Shown here: one piece after another, positions 44,119-52,571 of the stretch
Numbering within the stretch: the first letter of the stretch is position 1
Layout of the letters: every line of letters begins with the position of its first letter
Position numbers and translations under genes: made by a program
Source: Pseudomonas shahriarae
GTDB taxonomy: Bacteria > Pseudomonadota > Gammaproteobacteria > Pseudomonadales > Pseudomonadaceae
NCBI RefSeq assembly: GCF_014268455.2
Contig: NZ_CP077085.1
Coordinates: forward strand, 3,141,001 to 3,205,000
DNA: 64,000 nucleotides
Direction: 5' to 3'
The notes under the pieces: generated by a model
The model's database searches: none
Told to the model about the DNA's origin: nothing
The model's input: the letters and a program-made list of their open reading frames with translations, nothing else

Positions 44119-44568
44119 ATGAGTGTCGTCGATCACCGGATCCGCGCCGAGCGGATCAGCCAGGAGCGCTACATCCAAGCCCCCATCGAAACCGTCTACG
44201 ACTATGTGACCCAGCCCGACCGCTGGCACGAATGGCACCCCACCTCGTTGAGCGCAGACACCGGTACCAGCGGTTCACTGCCCGTTGGCCAGCGCTTCAC
44301 CGAAATGATCGACCTGCTGGGGGTACGAGTGCCCATGAGCTACCGGGTGCAGATCGCCGTGCCGCCCCGGGAGTTCAAGACCGTGTTCACCTCCCTCGCC
44401 GTGGATGGCAGCATTCACTACTTTCTCCAGACGCGCGGCAGCGGCACCCTGTTTACCCGGGTGCTCAGCTATGAGACCGAGCTGCAGCTCGATACCTTGC
44501 AAGCACGCATGGTGGCGGTGTCGAACCAGGCCATGGACCAACTCAAGCAACGCCTGGAGTCGTTCTGA
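44119..44568 (+). CDS. SRPBCC/START-like protein (polyketide cyclase family)
   Basis: 149 aa. The helix-grip pattern is clear: an opening strand (ERYIQAPIETVYDYVTQPDR), the WHEWHP segment after the first helices, VGQRFTEMIDLLGVRVPMSY strands, and a long C-terminal helix (LQARMVAVSNQAMDQLKQRL). Such proteins bind hydrophobic ligands; the specific ligand is unknown. A near-ideal ribosome site (AGGAGGTG) precedes the ATG by 4 nt, suggesting strong translation. A copper-type operator begins 3 bp after its stop and belongs to the next gene. Confidence 0.85.
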   Translation: MSVVDHRIRAERISQERYIQAPIETVYDYVTQPDRWHEWHPTSLSADTGTSGSLPVGQRFTEMIDLLGVRVPMSYRVQIAVPPREFKTVFTSLAVDGSIHYFLQTRGSGTLFTRVLSYETELQLDTLQARMVAVSNQAMDQLKQRLESF

Positions 44569-44570
44569 GC

Positions 44571-44585
44571 TGACAAACTTGTCAT
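44571..44585 (+). promoter_or_regulatory. CopR/CusR-type copper box
   Basis: TGACAAACTTGTCAT contains the perfect palindrome TGACAA-AC-TTGTCA and fits the CusR/CopR box TGACAANNTTGTCAT of copper-sensing two-component systems. It lies upstream of a DUF411 gene, a family tied to copper. Confidence 0.65.
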
Positions 44586-44643
44586 CTTTCTCTCAGTTTG
44601 CTGACAGCAGCGGACGCTAAGCTCCGAGACTGTCGCGTGCGCG

Positions 44644-44649
44644 TATAAT
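44644..44649 (+). promoter_or_regulatory. -10 element of the DUF411 promoter
   Basis: A perfect TATAAT sits 86 bp before the DUF411 ATG, with no good -35 at 17 bp spacing, as expected for an activator-dependent promoter. A GC-rich hairpin-prone leader (about 44672-44711) follows. Confidence 0.5.
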
Positions 44650-44734
44650 TTCGAAACATAACCACCTCACCTGCTTCGCAAAAGCGCGGACAATGCGCGC
44701 TCTTTGCGCACTCCGTAACCGATGGGACCTGTCT

Positions 44735-45181
44735 ATGAAAACCGCCCTGCGCCTGACTTTACTGTCCGCCCTGTTCATGACCAGCCTGGCCCAGGCCGCC
44801 GAACTGATCCCGATTGACGTGCATCGCGATGCCAACTGCGGCTGCTGCAAAAAATGGATCAGCCACCTCGAAGCCAACGGGTTCAAGGTCAACGATCATG
44901 TGGAAGCCGACATGAGCTCGGTCAAGCAGCGCCTGGGCGTGGCTCCGCGCCTGGCGTCCTGCCATACCGCGGTGATCGACGGCAAGTTCGTCGAAGGCCA
45001 TGTGCCGGCCGATCAAGTGTTGGCCCTGCGCAAACGCGACGATCTGTTGGGCATCGCCGCACCTGGCATGCCCATGGGCTCGCCAGGGATGGAAACCCAG
45101 GGCATGAGCGACGCCTATCAAGTCATTGGCCTGACCCGCGCCGGCAAAGATGTGGTGGTAGCCGAATACCCGGCCCACTGA
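44735..45181 (+). CDS. DUF411 periplasmic metal-binding protein
   Basis: 148 aa with a signal peptide (MKTALRLTLLSALFMTSLAQ, cut near AQAAEL). The thioredoxin-like DUF411 domain carries its Cys cluster in VHRDANCGCCKKWISHLEA, then PRLASCHTAVIDGKFVEGHV, and a Met-rich loop (APGMPMGSPGMETQGM) suited to binding Cu(I). A copper-type box and TATAAT lie upstream, so it is probably copper-induced. It is followed after 3 bp by a small membrane protein in the same operon. Confidence 0.9.
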   Translation: MKTALRLTLLSALFMTSLAQAAELIPIDVHRDANCGCCKKWISHLEANGFKVNDHVEADMSSVKQRLGVAPRLASCHTAVIDGKFVEGHVPADQVLALRKRDDLLGIAAPGMPMGSPGMETQGMSDAYQVIGLTRAGKDVVVAEYPAH

Positions 45182-45184
45182 TCT

Positions 45185-45613
45185 ATGTTTGCAGGCTATG
45201 CCGGGCTGTTTCTCAGCGCTTTCGGGGCGGCTACGCTGCTACCGCTGCAATCGGAAGCGGTGCTGGTGGCGCTGCTGCTCAATGGCAGCTACTCGCTGTG
45301 GCTACTGCTCGGCATCGCGACCCTGGGCAACGTATTGGGCTCGTTGGTCAATTGGTTGCTGGGCCGTTCGGTCGAGCTGTTCAAGGACCGTCGCTGGTTT
45401 CCTGTGAGCGCTGCACAGTTGGAAAAGTCCCGCGGCCATTATCGTCGTTGGGGCCATTGGTCACTGCTGCTCAGTTGGCTGCCGATCATCGGCGACCCAC
45501 TGACCCTGGTGGCCGGCGTGATGCGGGAGCCGCTCTGGCGTTTTATATTGATCGTCAGCCTGGCCAAGGCGGCCCGTTACGCGGTGGTGGCAATGGCTGT
45601 GCATTGGGTGTAA
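45185..45613 (+). CDS. YqaA/DedA-like small membrane protein
   Basis: 142 aa with 4-5 hydrophobic segments. The DedA-superfamily features are ATLLPLQSEAVLVALLLNG, the Gly-rich LLGIATLGNVLGSLVNWLLG, and the re-entrant SWLPIIGDPLTLVAG. The family likely acts in lipid or envelope homeostasis. It lies 3 bp after the DUF411 gene, so it is probably copper-regulated together with it. Confidence 0.85.
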   Translation: MFAGYAGLFLSAFGAATLLPLQSEAVLVALLLNGSYSLWLLLGIATLGNVLGSLVNWLLGRSVELFKDRRWFPVSAAQLEKSRGHYRRWGHWSLLLSWLPIIGDPLTLVAGVMREPLWRFILIVSLAKAARYAVVAMAVHWV

Positions 45614-45646
45614 CGGTCATCCCCAGTTAACGCAAGGCAGGTGTGT

Positions 45647-46600
45647 ATGTCAGTACAGATCGCAGTCATAGATGATTGGCAAGACGTCGCGCGGGACGTG
45701 GTGGATTGGTCCGTGCTGGAGGCGGTCGGCCAGGTGCATTTCCTGCACGACTATCCGGCTGATACCGCCACCCTGATCGCTCGTTTGCAGGGGTTTGAGG
45801 TGATTTGCGTGATGCGCGAGCGCACGCTTTTCGATCAGGCGCTGTTGCAAGGGTTGCCGGCGCTTAAACTGCTGGTCACCGGTGGTATGCGCAATGCGGC
45901 CATCGACCTGGCCGCGGCCAAGGCCCTGGGCATCCAGGTGTGCGGCACCGACAGCTACAAGCACGCGGCGCCGGAGCTGACCTGGGCGTTGATCATGGCA
46001 TCCACGCGCAATCTGCTGGCTGAATCCAACGCCCTGCGCGCCGGCCAGTGGCAACAAGGGCTGGGCGGCGATCTGCATGGCAAGACCCTGGGCATCCTCG
46101 GCCTGGGCAGTATTGGCCAGCGCGTGGCGCAGTTTGGCCAGGTGTTTGGCATGCGCGTGATTGCCTGGAGCGAAAACCTTACCCCGGAACGCGCCGCCGC
46201 CGTGGGGGTAACCTGGGTCAGCAAGCGCCAATTGTTCGAGCAAGCCGATGTGCTGTCGATTCACCTGGTGCTCAGCGAGCGCAGCCGTGGACTGGTGGAT
46301 GCCCAGGCCCTGGGCTGGATGAAGCCCAGTGCACGCCTGGTCAACACGGCACGCGGGCCGATCGTTGATGAAGCGGCGTTGGTCGATGCACTGCGCCATG
46401 GCCGATTGGCCGGCGCAGCGCTGGATGTGTTCGGGCAGGAGCCATTGCCAGTGGACCATGGGTTCCGCCATCTGCCCAATGTATTGGCCACACCCCATGT
46501 GGGCTACGTCAGCGAGCAGAACTACCGGCAGTTCTATGGGCAGATGATTGAAGACATCCAGGCATGGGCTGCGGGGGAGATACGGCGCGGCCTGAACTGA
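45647..46600 (+). CDS. D-2-hydroxyacid dehydrogenase family protein
   Basis: 317 aa NAD(P)-dependent oxidoreductase. The Rossmann motif is LGILGLGSIGQRVAQFG; the catalytic region includes VNTARGPIVDEAALVDAL and the His of ATPHVGYVSEQNYRQFYGQM. Substrate is not evident: the family covers glyoxylate, phosphoglycerate and other 2-oxo acids. The ATG with GCAGG upstream is used in preference to the GTG two codons earlier. Confidence 0.88.
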   Translation: MSVQIAVIDDWQDVARDVVDWSVLEAVGQVHFLHDYPADTATLIARLQGFEVICVMRERTLFDQALLQGLPALKLLVTGGMRNAAIDLAAAKALGIQVCGTDSYKHAAPELTWALIMASTRNLLAESNALRAGQWQQGLGGDLHGKTLGILGLGSIGQRVAQFGQVFGMRVIAWSENLTPERAAAVGVTWVSKRQLFEQADVLSIHLVLSERSRGLVDAQALGWMKPSARLVNTARGPIVDEAALVDALRHGRLAGAALDVFGQEPLPVDHGFRHLPNVLATPHVGYVSEQNYRQFYGQMIEDIQAWAAGEIRRGLN

Positions 46601-46718
46601 TAAAAAACATTAGATATCACCTATAACTCATTGATATATAACTATATTAACTCTTAATAAATTACTTTAAGCACGACCGCGCACCACTATCGAGCAGCAC
46701 TGCCTCGGCGCCCCGCCA

Positions 46719-46791
46719 AGAGGCACCCATCCCCTGTGGCGAGCGGGCTTGCCCGCGTTGGACTGCGCAGCAGTCCCCCTCTCGTGCCTCT
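46719..46791. repeat. REP palindrome nested in an 8-bp outer inverted repeat
   Basis: Outer arms AGAGGCAC (46719-46726) and GTGCCTCT (46784-46791) enclose a typical Pseudomonas REP (GTGGCGAGCGGGCTTGCCCG, stem GCGGGC/GCCCGC) and a second hairpin (GACTGC-GCA-GCAGTC). Confidence 0.75.
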
Positions 46792-47049
46792 ACACACCCA
46801 GCCATCGATACGATCCCCACCCACCACACCGCCGCAAAAAAGATATTGTCCTACAAATTTTTCCCACAGCCCTTGCAGGCTCTGGGCTGTGTCCTAGACT
46901 GATGACCGATGGGTCACGATCAGAACAAAAGCCCCCGCAATAAATCGAAACTTTCCAACTCTGCCGTAGGTCAGGTTTAAGGTAGGACGCACGCCACCGG
47001 CGCCAGCCGGACGTCCGCCCATCCAATCTATTTATCAGTTCGGTGCAAT

Positions 47050-47065
47050 TGGCATAAGCCTTGCC
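47050..47065 (+). promoter_or_regulatory. Candidate sigma-54 (-24/-12) promoter for glgA
   Basis: TGGCATAAGCCTTGCC fits TGGCAC-N5-TTGCW with correct GG/GC spacing and two mismatches (C6 to T, W16 to C). It lies about 94 bp upstream of the glgA start. No enhancer-binding regulator is nearby, so it is a candidate only. Confidence 0.35.
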
Positions 47066-47158
47066 AGTCTGTGCAGTGCTAGTGCGCGTGACCGCAGGAC
47101 GCGGTTGATTTTCGCTGGGGCCTCAGGCGCTCAGTTGACCAACACATGGGAGAGAACA

Positions 47159-48718
47159 ATGATAAGTGCCGCTTCGGGAACTCAGGGACAGCGTTTTAGT
47201 CAGCCGGTCGATGGACCAACCACCTTGGTTGACCTTCCCGGCCCAGTGCGGTCGGTGTCGTCGCAAAATCCCAATCGTAAGAAAGTACTGTTTGTGACCT
47301 CGGAGCTGGCTGATCTGGTGAAAACCGGCGGCCTGGGGGATGTGTCCGCTGCCCTGCCCCGAGCCATGGCCCACCTGCACGATGTACGGGTGCTGATTCC
47401 GGGCTACCGCCAGGTGTTGGACAGCGACAACCCGATCCATATCATTGGCGAACTGGGTGGGCATGCCGCGCTGCCACCGTGCAAGATCGGGCGCATGGAC
47501 CTCAAGGACGGCCTGGTCATCTATGTGCTGATCTGCCCCGAACTGTACGAGCGTGAAGGCACGCCCTATGGCGCCAACAACGGCCGCGACTGGCCCGACA
47601 ACCATATCCGCTTCGCCCGCCTGGGCCTGGCCGCCGCCGATATCGCCGCCAACCTCGCGCAAATCCACTGGTGCCCGGACCTGGTGCATGCCCACGACTG
47701 GCCAGCCGGCCTGGCGCCGGCCTACATGCACTGGCGGGGTTCGCGCACCCCCACGCTGTTTACCATCCATAACCTGGCCTATCAGGGCGTGGTCAGCTTG
47801 GCCTCGTGCCCGGAACTGGGGATTCCCGAACATGCCTTGCAACAGGAAGGCATGGAGTTCTACGGCAAGATGTCGTTCCTCAAGGCCGGCATGGCCTATT
47901 CCAGCCATATCACCACGGTCAGCGCCACCTACGCCCGGGAGATCACCACCCCCGAGTTCGGCTGCGGCCTGGATGGCTTCCTTGCCAGCAAGACCCAGCA
48001 AGGCCTGCTCAGTGGCATCCCCAACGGCATTGATGAAAGCTGGGAGTCGTCCACCGACCCACACCTGGACCACCCATTCAATATCGGCGACTGGCAAGGC
48101 AAGGCGGTCAACGCCAGCCACGTACGCAAGCTGTTCGGCCTGGACACGTCCAGCGGCCCGCTGTTTGCCGTGGTGTCTCGCCTGGTCTACCAAAAAGGTC
48201 TGGACCTGACCGAAGCCGTCGCCGGCTTTATCGTCGAAAACGGCGGGCAAATTGCTATTATCGGCCGTGGCGAGCCGGAAGAAGAACAAGCCATGCGCGC
48301 CCTGGCCCTGCGTTTCCCCGGCCGCATCGGCGTGCGGATCGGCTTTAACGAAACCGACGCCCGCCGCATGTTTGCCGGCAGCGACTTTTTATTGATGCCC
48401 TCGCGCTACGAGCCCTGCGGCCTGAGCCAGATGTACGCCCAGCGCTTCGGTTCGCTGCCGGTGGCGCGCAATACTGGCGGTCTGGCTGACACCATCGAAG
48501 ATGGCGTGACCGGCTTTTTGTTCGACGAATCTACCGTCGAAAGCTACGAAGCCGCCCTCGCCCGTGCCTTCAAGGTGTTTGCCTTCCCCGGCCTGCTCAA
48601 CGCCATGCGCTGCCGGGCCATGTCCGCGCCATTCAACTGGTGCCAGGCGGTGGAGCCCTATGCCGAACTTTACGAACAACTGGTAGCGAAAGCGCTGGGA
48701 AAATCAGGAAAAGTATAA
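47159..48718 (+). CDS. glgA: Glycogen synthase (GT5)
   Basis: 519 aa from an ATG with GGGAGAG before it. It transfers glucose from ADP-glucose to glycogen. Motifs: the ADP-glucose Lys motif DLVKTGGLGDVSAALPRA, HAHDWPAGLAPAY, FTIHNLAYQGVV, and the C-terminal SRYEPCGLSQMYAQRFG with NTGGLADTIED. The N-terminus carries a ~40-residue extension of low complexity before KVLFVTSELADL, as seen in Pseudomonas copies. It is the first gene of glgA-treZ-malQ-treY-DUF2934-glgX; the order matches the P. aeruginosa locus and links glycogen to trehalose made via TreY/TreZ. Confidence 0.96.
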   Translation: MISAASGTQGQRFSQPVDGPTTLVDLPGPVRSVSSQNPNRKKVLFVTSELADLVKTGGLGDVSAALPRAMAHLHDVRVLIPGYRQVLDSDNPIHIIGELGGHAALPPCKIGRMDLKDGLVIYVLICPELYEREGTPYGANNGRDWPDNHIRFARLGLAAADIAANLAQIHWCPDLVHAHDWPAGLAPAYMHWRGSRTPTLFTIHNLAYQGVVSLASCPELGIPEHALQQEGMEFYGKMSFLKAGMAYSSHITTVSATYAREITTPEFGCGLDGFLASKTQQGLLSGIPNGIDESWESSTDPHLDHPFNIGDWQGKAVNASHVRKLFGLDTSSGPLFAVVSRLVYQKGLDLTEAVAGFIVENGGQIAIIGRGEPEEEQAMRALALRFPGRIGVRIGFNETDARRMFAGSDFLLMPSRYEPCGLSQMYAQRFGSLPVARNTGGLADTIEDGVTGFLFDESTVESYEAALARAFKVFAFPGLLNAMRCRAMSAPFNWCQAVEPYAELYEQLVAKALGKSGKV

Positions 48719-48732
48719 AGAGGTTAGGATAG

Positions 48733-50490
48733 ATGCCGTCACGGACTCTGGAAACATGGCCCCACGGCGCGATCATGCAGGATGCGCAACACACCCGCTT
48801 CGCCCTGTGGGCGCCTGATGCGTTTTATGTCAGCGTCGAGCTGCAAGGGGGGCAGTCGGTGCCCATGCTGCCCCAGGCAGCCGGCTGGTTTGTGGCTGAC
48901 GTGCGCTGTGGGGCCGGTACCCGCTACCACTTTAATATTGATGGCGAGCGCGATGTGCCGGACCCGGCATCGCGCCTCCAGCACGCGGATGTACATGGCG
49001 ACAGCGTGGTGGTCGATCCCTTGGCCTACCCCTGGCGCCACAGCGCCTGGCAGGGCCGACCCTGGCATGAAGCGGTGATCTACGAGCTGCATGTGGGGGT
49101 CCTGGGAGGCTACAGCGCTGTAGAGCAACACCTGCCACGCTTGGCCGAGTTGGGCATCACCGCCATTGAGCTGATGCCGCTGGCGCAGTGTCCTGGCGAG
49201 CGTAACTGGGGCTACGACGGGGTGCTGCCCTACGCGCCGCAAGCCTCCCTGGGCACACCGGAGCAGTTGAAACAGCTGATCGACAGGGCCCATGAGCATG
49301 GCCTGGCGGTGATTCTGGATGTGGTCTACAACCACTTCGGCCCCGACGGTAACTACCTGGGCCAGTACGCCAAAGGCTTTTTCCGCGAAGACACCCACAC
49401 CCCCTGGGGCGCCGGGATCGACTTTCGCCGCCGCGAGGTGCGCGACTTCTTTATCGACAATGCGCTGATGTGGCTCCTCGAATACCGCTTCGACGGCCTG
49501 CGCCTGGATGCCGTGCATGCCATCGACGACCCGTCGTTCCTCAAGGAGCTGGCCCAACGGGTGCGTGAGCAGGTGGACCCGGACCGCCATGTGTGGCTGG
49601 TGCTGGAAAACGAATTCAACCAGGCCAGCCTGTTGCAGCAGGGTTTCGATGCGCAATGGAACGACGACGGGCATAACGCCCTGCACGTGCTGTTGACCGG
49701 CGAGACCGACGCCTATTACGCCGACTTTGCCGACGAACCCACCGCCAAACTGGGGCGCTGCCTGGGCGAAGGCTTTATCTATCAGGGTGAAACCACGCGC
49801 CACGGTACCCGGCGTGGCGAATCCAGCGAGCACTTGCCGCCCAGTGCCTTTGTGCTGTTTTTGCAGAACCACGACCAGATCGGCAACCGCGCCCTTGGCG
49901 AGCGCTTGCATCAACTGTGTTCGCCCCAGGCGTTGCAGGCGGCGACCACCTTGTTGCTGATGTCGCCGATGATCCCGCTGCTGTTCATGGGCGATGAGAT
50001 CGCCGCCGAGCAGCCCTTCCTGTTCTTTACCGACCATCACGGCGAACTGGCCGAGGCCGTGCGCGAAGGCCGACGCAATGAGTTTGCTGACTTCGCCGCC
50101 TTCAGCGACCCCGAGCGCCGCGCGCAGATTCCCGACCCCAACGCGCTGCAGACCTTCGAGCGCTGCATCCCGCAGTTTAGCCAGGCGCCTGCGGCGCTGT
50201 ATCGCCAGCTGCTGGGCCTGCGCCGGCAACATATCGTGCCCCACCTGCCCGGCAGCATGGCCCTCGGCGCGCAGGTCCTGGGCCAGGGCGCGGTATCGGC
50301 CCGCTGGCGGATGGGCAATGGCAGCATCCTGCAGATAGACCTCAACCTGAGTGCGGCCACCCTGCACCATCCGGCCAGCATCACTGAGCTGTTCAGCACC
50401 AGCAGCGACCCTGGGTCACTCACGCCCTTCTGCGCCCGCGTCAGCCTGACGCCGGGCGACACCTCATCACCTGTTGGAGAGCACCCTTGA
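48733..50490 (+). CDS. treZ: Malto-oligosyltrehalose trehalohydrolase
   Basis: 585 aa GH13 enzyme that releases trehalose from maltooligosyl-trehalose made by TreY. An N-terminal CBM48-like domain (FALWAPDAFYVSVELQGGQS) precedes the barrel: VIYELHVGVLGGYSAVEQHL, DVVYNHFGPDGNY, the nucleophile Asp in FDGLRLDAVHAIDD, WLVLENEFNQASLLQQGF and the FLQNHDQIGNRALGERL Asp. It starts 14 bp after glgA and overlaps malQ by 4 bp. Confidence 0.96.
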   Translation: MPSRTLETWPHGAIMQDAQHTRFALWAPDAFYVSVELQGGQSVPMLPQAAGWFVADVRCGAGTRYHFNIDGERDVPDPASRLQHADVHGDSVVVDPLAYPWRHSAWQGRPWHEAVIYELHVGVLGGYSAVEQHLPRLAELGITAIELMPLAQCPGERNWGYDGVLPYAPQASLGTPEQLKQLIDRAHEHGLAVILDVVYNHFGPDGNYLGQYAKGFFREDTHTPWGAGIDFRRREVRDFFIDNALMWLLEYRFDGLRLDAVHAIDDPSFLKELAQRVREQVDPDRHVWLVLENEFNQASLLQQGFDAQWNDDGHNALHVLLTGETDAYYADFADEPTAKLGRCLGEGFIYQGETTRHGTRRGESSEHLPPSAFVLFLQNHDQIGNRALGERLHQLCSPQALQAATTLLLMSPMIPLLFMGDEIAAEQPFLFFTDHHGELAEAVREGRRNEFADFAAFSDPERRAQIPDPNALQTFERCIPQFSQAPAALYRQLLGLRRQHIVPHLPGSMALGAQVLGQGAVSARWRMGNGSILQIDLNLSAATLHHPASITELFSTSSDPGSLTPFCARVSLTPGDTSSPVGEHP

Positions 50491-52571
50491 GCGAAGCGCA
50501 ATTGGAAATACTCGCCAGCCGCGCGGGCCTGGCGGTGGATTGGATCGACGCCAATGGCCGTCCGCAACATGTCAGCGCCGACGCCTTGCGCGCCGTGCTC
50601 AACGGCCTTGGCCACCCCGCCGACACCGATGAAGCCATCGCTGCCAGCCTGCAAGACCTGGAACGTGTGCAACGAGACCGGCACCTGGCGCCACTGTTAA
50701 CCGTGGATGTCGGCAGCAGCCTCGACCTGGCCGCATACTTTGCTCCCGGCACGCCGTGCCAGGTTTACCTGGAGGATGGCAGTACCCAAAGCCTTGAGCT
50801 GGACGCCGAGGCCAACCTGCCCGGCACCTTGCCCGTGGGCTACCAGCGGGTACAGATCGGCGGCCAGTCCTTCACCTTGGCTGTCGCGCCCCTGCGCTGT
50901 TTCAGCGTGGCCGAGGCGGTGGACAGCCAGCCTGCCCGTGCGTGGGGCCTGAGCGCCCAGTTGTATGCCTTGCGCCGTAGCGGCGACGGCGGTTTTGGCG
51001 ACACCCAGGCCCTGGAACAACTGGCCCGCGCCGCCGCTGAACGGGGCGTCGATGCCCTGGCTATCAGCCCGCTGCACGCAATGTTCAGCGCCGATACCAC
51101 GCGCTACAGCCCCTACTCGCCGTCCAGCCGGCTGTTCCTCAATAGCTTGTACGCCTCGCCGGGGTGCATCCTCGGCGAGCGCGCAGTGCGCAGCGCTATC
51201 GAGTCCACCGGGTTGGCCGATCAGCTGCACGAACTGGAACAACAAAGCCTGATCGACTGGCCTGCCGCCGCCAAGGCCAAGCAACGCCTGCTGCGTGCCC
51301 TGTATGAGGACTTCTGCCAGGGCGAGCACCCGCAGCAGGCGGACTTCCTGAGCTTTCGCCAGGCCGGCGGTGAGGCCCTGGAAAACCACTGCCGCTTCGA
51401 AGCCATCCAGGCCGAGCGCGCCGCCAACGGCGAAAGCCTCGACTGGCGCCAGTGGCCCGAGGAGTGGCGCGATCCAGGCAGCGCCGCGCTGGCACAATTT
51501 GCCGCCGAGCAAGGCGAAGCCATTGGCTTCTATGCTTTTAACCAATGGCTGATCGCCCGCTGCCTTGAACGTGCGCAACAAGCCGCCCGCGGCAGTGGCA
51601 TGGGCATCGGCCTGATTGCCGACCTGGCCGTGGGTGCCGATGGCGCCGGCAGCCAGGCCTGGAGCCGTCAGGATGAACTGCTGGCCGACCTGACGGTGGG
51701 TGCGCCACCGGACATCCTCAACCGTGCCGGCCAGGGCTGGGGCATCTCCGCGTTCTCTCCCGAAGGCCTGAAACGCAACGGTTTTCGCGCGTTTATCGAA
51801 ATGCTGCGGGCCAACTTCGCCCATGCTGGCGGCTTGCGTATCGACCATGTGATGGGCTTGCAACGGCTGTGGGTGATCCCCAGGGACGCTTCACCCAAAC
51901 AAGGCGCTTATCTGTATTACCCGGTGGACGACCTGCTGCGCCTGCTGGCCCTGGAATCCAGCCGGCACCAAGCGATTGTGCTCGGCGAAGACCTGGGCAC
52001 GGTGCCCGAGGGCCTGCGGGAAAAACTCAGCGCCCGGGCCATGCTGGGCATGCGCGTATTGCTGTTCGAACAGGACCACGGCGGGCGCTTCACGCCGATC
52101 CTCGACTGGCCGGATAACGCCCTGGCCACCACCAGTACCCATGACCTGCCGACGCTCAATGGCTGGTGGCACAGCCGCGATATCGACTGGAATGTGCAAC
52201 TGGGACTGATCGACGCGCCGACGGTGGAGCAATGGAGTGAGCACCGCCAGCGCGAGCGTGAAGCACTGCGCCGGGCCCTGGTTCAAGACCCGCAGAACTT
52301 TCTCGATGAGCTGCGCAACGAAACCGACCACATGCTCGATGCCAGCGTGCGCTACCTCGGCCACACCCGTGCGCCGCTGGTGTTGCTGCCCCTGGAAGAT
52401 GCCCTGGGCGTCGAAGAGCAAGCCAACCTGCCCGGCACTACCGACACCCATCCCAACTGGCGACGGCGCCTGCCGGGGGACGCCGCGCACCTGCTCGACG
52501 ATGACAACGCTGCGCGCCGCCTGGAGTTACTGGCGGTCGCCCGTAATCAAGCCCTAGAGCGTGACCGATGA
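50487..52571 (+). CDS. malQ: 4-alpha-glucanotransferase (amylomaltase, GH77)
   Basis: 694 aa. It moves maltodextrin segments between glucans and supplies or recycles linear chains for TreY and GlgX. The catalytic residues are in GLRIDHVMGLQRLW (Asp), IVLGEDLGTVPEGL (Glu) and TTSTHDLPTLNGWWHSRD (Asp). The N-terminal ~130 residues form the extra domain of bacterial MalQ. The start is a TTG overlapping the treZ stop, with GGAGAG 7 nt upstream; the stop overlaps treY. Confidence 0.95.
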   Translation: MSEAQLEILASRAGLAVDWIDANGRPQHVSADALRAVLNGLGHPADTDEAIAASLQDLERVQRDRHLAPLLTVDVGSSLDLAAYFAPGTPCQVYLEDGSTQSLELDAEANLPGTLPVGYQRVQIGGQSFTLAVAPLRCFSVAEAVDSQPARAWGLSAQLYALRRSGDGGFGDTQALEQLARAAAERGVDALAISPLHAMFSADTTRYSPYSPSSRLFLNSLYASPGCILGERAVRSAIESTGLADQLHELEQQSLIDWPAAAKAKQRLLRALYEDFCQGEHPQQADFLSFRQAGGEALENHCRFEAIQAERAANGESLDWRQWPEEWRDPGSAALAQFAAEQGEAIGFYAFNQWLIARCLERAQQAARGSGMGIGLIADLAVGADGAGSQAWSRQDELLADLTVGAPPDILNRAGQGWGISAFSPEGLKRNGFRAFIEMLRANFAHAGGLRIDHVMGLQRLWVIPRDASPKQGAYLYYPVDDLLRLLALESSRHQAIVLGEDLGTVPEGLREKLSARAMLGMRVLLFEQDHGGRFTPILDWPDNALATTSTHDLPTLNGWWHSRDIDWNVQLGLIDAPTVEQWSEHRQREREALRRALVQDPQNFLDELRNETDHMLDASVRYLGHTRAPLVLLPLEDALGVEEQANLPGTTDTHPNWRRRLPGDAAHLLDDDNAARRLELLAVARNQALERDR

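Larger units (their letters stand above)
46601..47158. other. Long leader/promoter region of the glycogen-trehalose operon
   Basis: 558 bp with no supportable gene. It starts AT-rich (46601-46680), then holds a REP element inside a larger inverted repeat, and ends with a -24/-12-like promoter motif about 94 bp before glgA. Confidence 0.65.
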
